Part shown: positions 51,501 through 57,400 of the stretch, piece after piece
How the letters are laid out: each line of letters opens with the position of its first letter
Numbering within the stretch: the first letter of the stretch is position 1
NCBI RefSeq assembly: GCF_022985175.1
Contig: NC_066885.1
Location: forward strand, 14,312,560 to 14,376,559
From: Labeo rohita
Taxonomy: Eukaryota; Chordata; Actinopteri; Cypriniformes; Cyprinidae
Length of the DNA: 64,000 nt
Direction of reading: 5' to 3'
Notes under the pieces: model-generated
Database searches by the model: none
What the model was told of the DNA's origin: nothing
What the model saw: only the letters and a program-made list of their open reading frames with translations
Program-made: the position numbers and the translations under genes

Positions 51501-54360
51501 TTTTTTTTTTTTTTCTTTTTCTTTGTCCTTCCTCCTTGTCCTTCCTTTCTTCTACTTTTAGTTTTCCTTTGTTGCTTCCTCCTTTTATCTTCCATCCTTC
51601 CTTTCTTCTTTCCTTTTCCTTTCCTTTTTTTTCTGCTGTTTTCCTCATCCTGCTTTCTTCTCCTGAAGCGTTTTGGGGTTCCTGTGGGTATCCAGTTATA
51701 TCCTAACGATAGTGAAATAATATAGGCAATTGGTTTATTCCCTCACAGCGCAATCTCATACTTCATCTGTGATGATCAGAATTATCATTTCATCTCTAAA
51801 TGTGCAATGCATTATGCAACCATTTAGCATTGTCCTCTAGAGATATATGGCGCTATAATAATTGCTGAATATATAGATGTGTAAAAATGTAGATGGTGCC
51901 TCTCATGAACTGTTCCTCCTTCTTTTTCTGTAGTTAGTAAATGTGAGGAGCTCTTCGCCAACAACACACACAGAAACCTGGCCATTCAGTTTCACCTGGA
52001 GTGCAGTTATACCTGCCTGACCTACTATGAGTATCGCAGGGCCAAAGAGCACCTGCAGACAGCCCGCGATCTGTCAGGAATCGATGTTAACATGACAGGT
52101 AAGAAATATAATGTAATGTCAAGAAAAATGATTGTTCAGTGCTGGTGATTGAAGGATGGATAAACTGCAATGCCTGACTGAAGTAATTGGAAGATGAAAT
52201 GAATGAATGAAAGAAAATATGGATTGCCCAGCAGTGCGAATGAGCAAAGAATTGATGAAATACATGAATGATTAAATAATTGTTTGTCTCTCTCAGGTGC
52301 TCTAGGGAAGAGAACACGCTTTCAGGAGAACTTTGTGGCTCAGCTCATCTTGGATGTGAAAAGGAAGGACAATTCACCTGTTCCCAATTCTGAGAGTCCC
52401 TCCCTTACACCAACACCTAAAGAACTCTTGCCAAAAGTATGTGGAGGCTCTAAAGTTATTTTAATGCCATGGCAATAGCAGATTTTAATTTTTTAATTTT
52501 TATTATTTAGTTTTTTAGTCAATTAGTATATGTAATGTGATTATACATATTTTCTTTGTTTTACTATTCATGTCAGTTGAATCACTTACATCACTGACAG
52601 GAGTAGGGGCCATTTCCACATTTCTACATTTTTTACTCACTTGGCACTTGTTGAGTGATCATTTTGTCTCCTGGGTACATAAACACCCGTCACAGTCCCT
52701 ATGGGGGCAAGAACGGTGCAGTACTTATCCCATCCATCAGGGGGCGACATTTATTCTTGTGCTGAAAGCAGACGTGACATTGAGCTGCAGTGAAGGTCGT
52801 GAAAAATACTTTTTATGCAGATTTCCATCTGTCCCGTTCTTTCCTGTCTTCCTCATGCTGTCTCTCTCCTCTCACCCTGAGGCAGTGCTTTACTTTTATT
52901 GCACATTTTTGGACGGCGGTTGAGTTTTATCTGTTGTTTGGCTGATCTGTGCAGTGGCATTGCTCTGTCTGGTGTTATCTGCTTTGGCTGCAAATATGAC
53001 AAATTGGGGACAGACAAAGATTTTACGGAAAATTCCCGGACCTTATCTCTGTTTCCCCTTAGCTGGCCTCGTTTTATGTGTTGTGGCCCTAAAAAATGCA
53101 TTAAATCAGTTTTTCCAGGATGACTTGAGTTTTTGGATTAAATGCGATAAGATCAGTATTGCTTACAAACTCTGAGCTGATAGCACTCCAGTGGGTCTTG
53201 CTTGTCGTTTGTCTGTGTGCAAAGGCTTTTCAGGTGGAGTATCCGTGCGTGAGAGCTGTCAGACTTCATTTCGTGGGAATTGAATTTGAACGTCAACAAA
53301 TTAGATTTTAAATGGGCTAAAGCAGAGGAACATGTTCATTTGCATATACCCCGCCCCAGCTAATAAGTATCAATGCTGACTATGATTGATTTCTTGATGT
53401 ATGAGCTCGTATCATTTTCTCATTTGAGGTGATATTCCAGGAAGTAAACCCCTCTAAAGGGATTAAAGAGCTAAGTGCATGTTTTATGACATTTTAATAA
53501 TGTAAAGTTCGACAAAAGGAATCACCAACATTATAAATGCTTTTCCTAATACAATAATATGTCATGTTGCCATAAGTTAAAAAAAAAAAACGGTGTTTAA
53601 ATTGTTTACTCTTTCACTCCTTTTTAATCTTCATCTAAACTGTGATCGTTTGTCATATGTTTAAAAGTCTTTTAGGGATCTGCTCTGGTTCTCATGCCTC
53701 TGTGTGTGTGTGTGGGTGTGTTTATAGGATCATCAGTTGAGTGATGATACAGTCCTGAACCAGATTAACCTGGCAGAACCGTCTGAACATGAACTTCCAG
53801 ACCTCAGCGCTGAGGAACAGAGCCTTATACTGGCCACATGGTGAGTGCCTAAATCCACATGTATATGTCCTCTTTCAATGGTCGCTGCAGTAACAGGATG
53901 GGCATCAGTACCTGGGTACTCTAAAGTGACAACAGTGATTGATCATGAAGTGCAGTAATTGTGTCTAGATGGTCTTTTTGACTTCAAAACATTTCATGCA
54001 GATCGAAGTGCAGTGATGACAGTACACAGATACACAAAAGTGGCCTCTTTCTTTTACTTTTCTACTTTTTTTTTTTTGTTTTTTTTTGTTTTTGTGATTG
54101 CTTGCCACTGCATTTTTGGCTGTATCTTATGGTCCAATTCACCAGATGGCAATTTGTATCAGTCTTGTTCATGATGACTTTCACTGCGTCATCAGCAATG
54201 ATAAAAGGAAGGAGTTTTCAGTCTTTTTTTTTATTATTATTTTGACATTTATTGTTATAAATGTATAATATGTTTATTTAGAATATTCAATTTATTTTAA
54301 ATGAGTTTAATTCTGAAGTATGATGTGATATTTAATATTTATATATTTGTATTTGAGTCT

Positions 54361-54419
<59 letters not shown>

Positions 54420-57400
54420 CAGAAACAAAAAAAAAACTTTCCTTGTAATTTACTCACTCCCATGTCATTCAAGATGTTCATGTCTTTATTTCTTCAGATG
54501 AAAAGAAATTAAGGTTTTTGAAGAAAACATTCCAGGATTTTTCTCCATATAGTAGACTTCAATTGTGACCAATGTTGAAGGTCCAGATTGCAGTTTCAAG
54601 GGGCTCTACATGATGATAACCAAGGAATAAGGGTCTTATCTAGCAAAACAAGTTGTGATTTTCTAAAAAAAAAAAAAAAAAAAATTAAAATGTATGTGCT
54701 TTTTGTGGACATTTTCTCCTCCGACTTTAAAATAGTCCGACATAATTTCCTTGGCTGGGATCGTTTATAGTTCTTTGAAGCTGCGCTTAAAATGCATTTT
54801 TAACCTTCAATCCATTGAGCACCACTAAAGTCCACTATATGGGAAAAATCCTGGAAAAAAAATCCTGGAATGTTTTCCTCAAAACCTTAAATTCTTTGCA
54901 ACTGAAGAAAGACATTAACATATTGGATGACATGGGGGTGAGTAAATGTGAGCAATTAAGTACGTATTTTGCATGCTACATAGTACATGAGAGCAACAAT
55001 TTTTAAAGGCTTGGTCCACTTTCAGATTAAAATTTCCTGATAATGCTATGTAGCATGCAAAATACGTACTTGGTTGCGTGTGTTGTGTTCGCTCTGTGCA
55101 GCTTGTAGGTCTCTGGCTAACCGGCTAACAGCAACATCTGTCCACTCGCAGTTGTCTAGAAATGTGTCGATGAATAGTGGATGTTTGTCATTGTAATTAC
55201 TTGGAGTTCTGATAAAGAATAGAGCAATACTTTGGTGTACAAACTGCAGTGCTTTATCAATACGTTTCTGCATCGAGCTATATAACATGGCTGTTTTGGT
55301 GTTTACCACCGAGCTGTGGGCTAGAGTAATGGTGATGGGTGTTCCGTTTCCGAAATGCGCTGCACAGAGTAGACCAATCACAACAGACTGGATCATCGGA
55401 CCAATCACTGCAGATTAGCATCACGCAAAGGAGTGGTTTGGACAAATGATTCTTTGAGTGAATTGTTTGGGAGTTGAGGAAAAAAGGTAAAAATGCATAT
55501 TATAAGACAATGAAAGTGTTTTTTGACCTTGCATGCATGTCAACCTGTTGTTGGGGACTCTCAAAACCAAAATATGAATCTCTTATAATCCATAATAGGG
55601 GCACTTTTAAAAGTATATAATTATTATATATATTTTTTAGAAAGTGACCAATCATTTTGCTAGATAAAACCTGTGTAGCGCTTTGAAGCTGCATTGAAAC
55701 TGCAATTTTGACCTTCAACCCGTTTGCTCCCGTTGAAGTCCACTATGTGAAGAAAAATCCTGGAATGTTTTCCTCAAAAACTATAATTTCTTTATGACTT
55801 AAGAAAGAAAGACATAAAAATATTGGATGACATGGGGGTGAGTAAATTATCAGGAAATTTTTAATCTGGAAGTAAACAAATCTTATAATTCTCATCTGAA
55901 AAATTCAGTGATAACTGTGTACACCAGTGCAAAAGCTGTGGGACTTGATGCAATAGCCAGATATGTCCATCTGTGTATACAGATGAACACTTAAAAAAAA
56001 AAAAAAAAATCAAAATGATCAAAATGGTGCAAAAAATTCCCCACCCCCCGAAGTACTCAAGCAGACTAAACTAATAACTGCAAAACAGTAACTGTGCTGC
56101 ACTTTATTTTAGATATTTAAATCCCCATTCCTTCAGTTCAGTTTTATTAAAACCATATTTTACATTTATTTTAATTGAATCCACATATGAATTTGTGAGT
56201 AGTGAGGATGTTGCTATGAAGGTGGAAGTTTCACTTTTATAGAAGTTTTAAATCTTGTAGAGGAATTGCATATACTGCCACTGTCAACAGTTAAATGAAA
56301 TGCACATCCTTTTTTGCTGCAAGTGTATGCATATGTCTCTTGGTTTGTGACACTTTATTATACTGTTTTAAGAGTCTACCTTGTGCATATGAGATTGAAC
56401 ATACTTCTGAAAATCAGGTTGTCAAAGCTCAAGCCAAACCATTTTACGAGTATGACTTCAACAGGTCCTCTGGCTGAAATGTGCTTAGAAATTCATAGAC
56501 GCAAAAATCCAGGGAAAAATTGTCTCCTCTTTGTCTCCTCATCGTTGAGATTAGTTTTAGTAGCTGTAGTATTTTAGTTCCTGACTTTTAAAGCTGCAGC
56601 TCGACATTAATCATGTTAGGAATGTGTAAATCATTGTTATTGCTGAGAGTCTTGTTTTATCTGAGTATCTTTGAAGTGCTGCGTCAGGCCTTCGTCTTGC
56701 AGAATGTTGTTTTTTTTTTTTTTTTTGTACTATTGATAGTAGTCTTCTCCATCCTGAATAAAAAAGATGATCATCCACCCCCATCTCAGCCCCGGGAGGA
56801 GGTGCGGGGTTCTCCTACACTGCTCTCTAATTAGCTTTGTACCAGCCTGCGCGCCCTGTTTGTTGTAGAAAGGTCGTCATCCTGCCCGACTGGCTGCTAG
56901 GAGACAAATTGCAGGCACGGAATAATTAGCAGGGCGTAATTATGCAGGCCAGGGACCTTAATTGGGCTGCGTGATGGTTGAAGGTGAATTATGGGCCGTC
57001 ATTGATGCAATCGAGCAAAACCGCACGTACGGTTTAACGGCGTTCTGCTGAAATGCAAACAGCATTACTTACATTTATTAGCACCGGCTAACGTAAAGAA
57101 CTATGACTCAAATGACATATTCAGACACTTGAGGAAAGTAGCTGAAGTTGCCTAGAATATTGAGTTATGGTTATAATAATAGGATTAAATAATTGAACCG
57201 CTGAGTGAGGGTTGAGATGTGCGAGCTCATATTTTATCCTTTTGACTCTACTCTACTGCAATAGATTGGATGAATTTCACAAAATGTGGGGGTCGTATTT
57301 CAACCCAAATGCAAAAAAAAAAAAACTTTATCGCATGGAGAAAAGGAGGCCTATATTTAAGATCTGTCTTTCTGTCTTGGTATTTGGTTGAACTTAGTTT

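Larger units (their letters stand above)
37132..51933 (+). other. ttc27: ttc27 intron 5 (GC-AG, 14.8 kb)
   Basis: Largest intron in the window. Carries foldback repeats, a foldback MITE (38363), a hAT element with perfect target duplication (39847), an extended palindrome (43505-44400), a long interspersed repeat (45140), a small MITE (46545), (TAA)n at 48484 and the pyrimidine tract 49198-51662. About 38830-39830, 41540-43140 and 47390-48480 show no element I can name. Confidence 0.85.

Noticed and set aside
52537..52923. 128-codon frame with hydrophobic stretches in ttc27 intron 7
   Set aside because: AT-rich intronic sequence, no family match, and the flanking exons splice cleanly across it.
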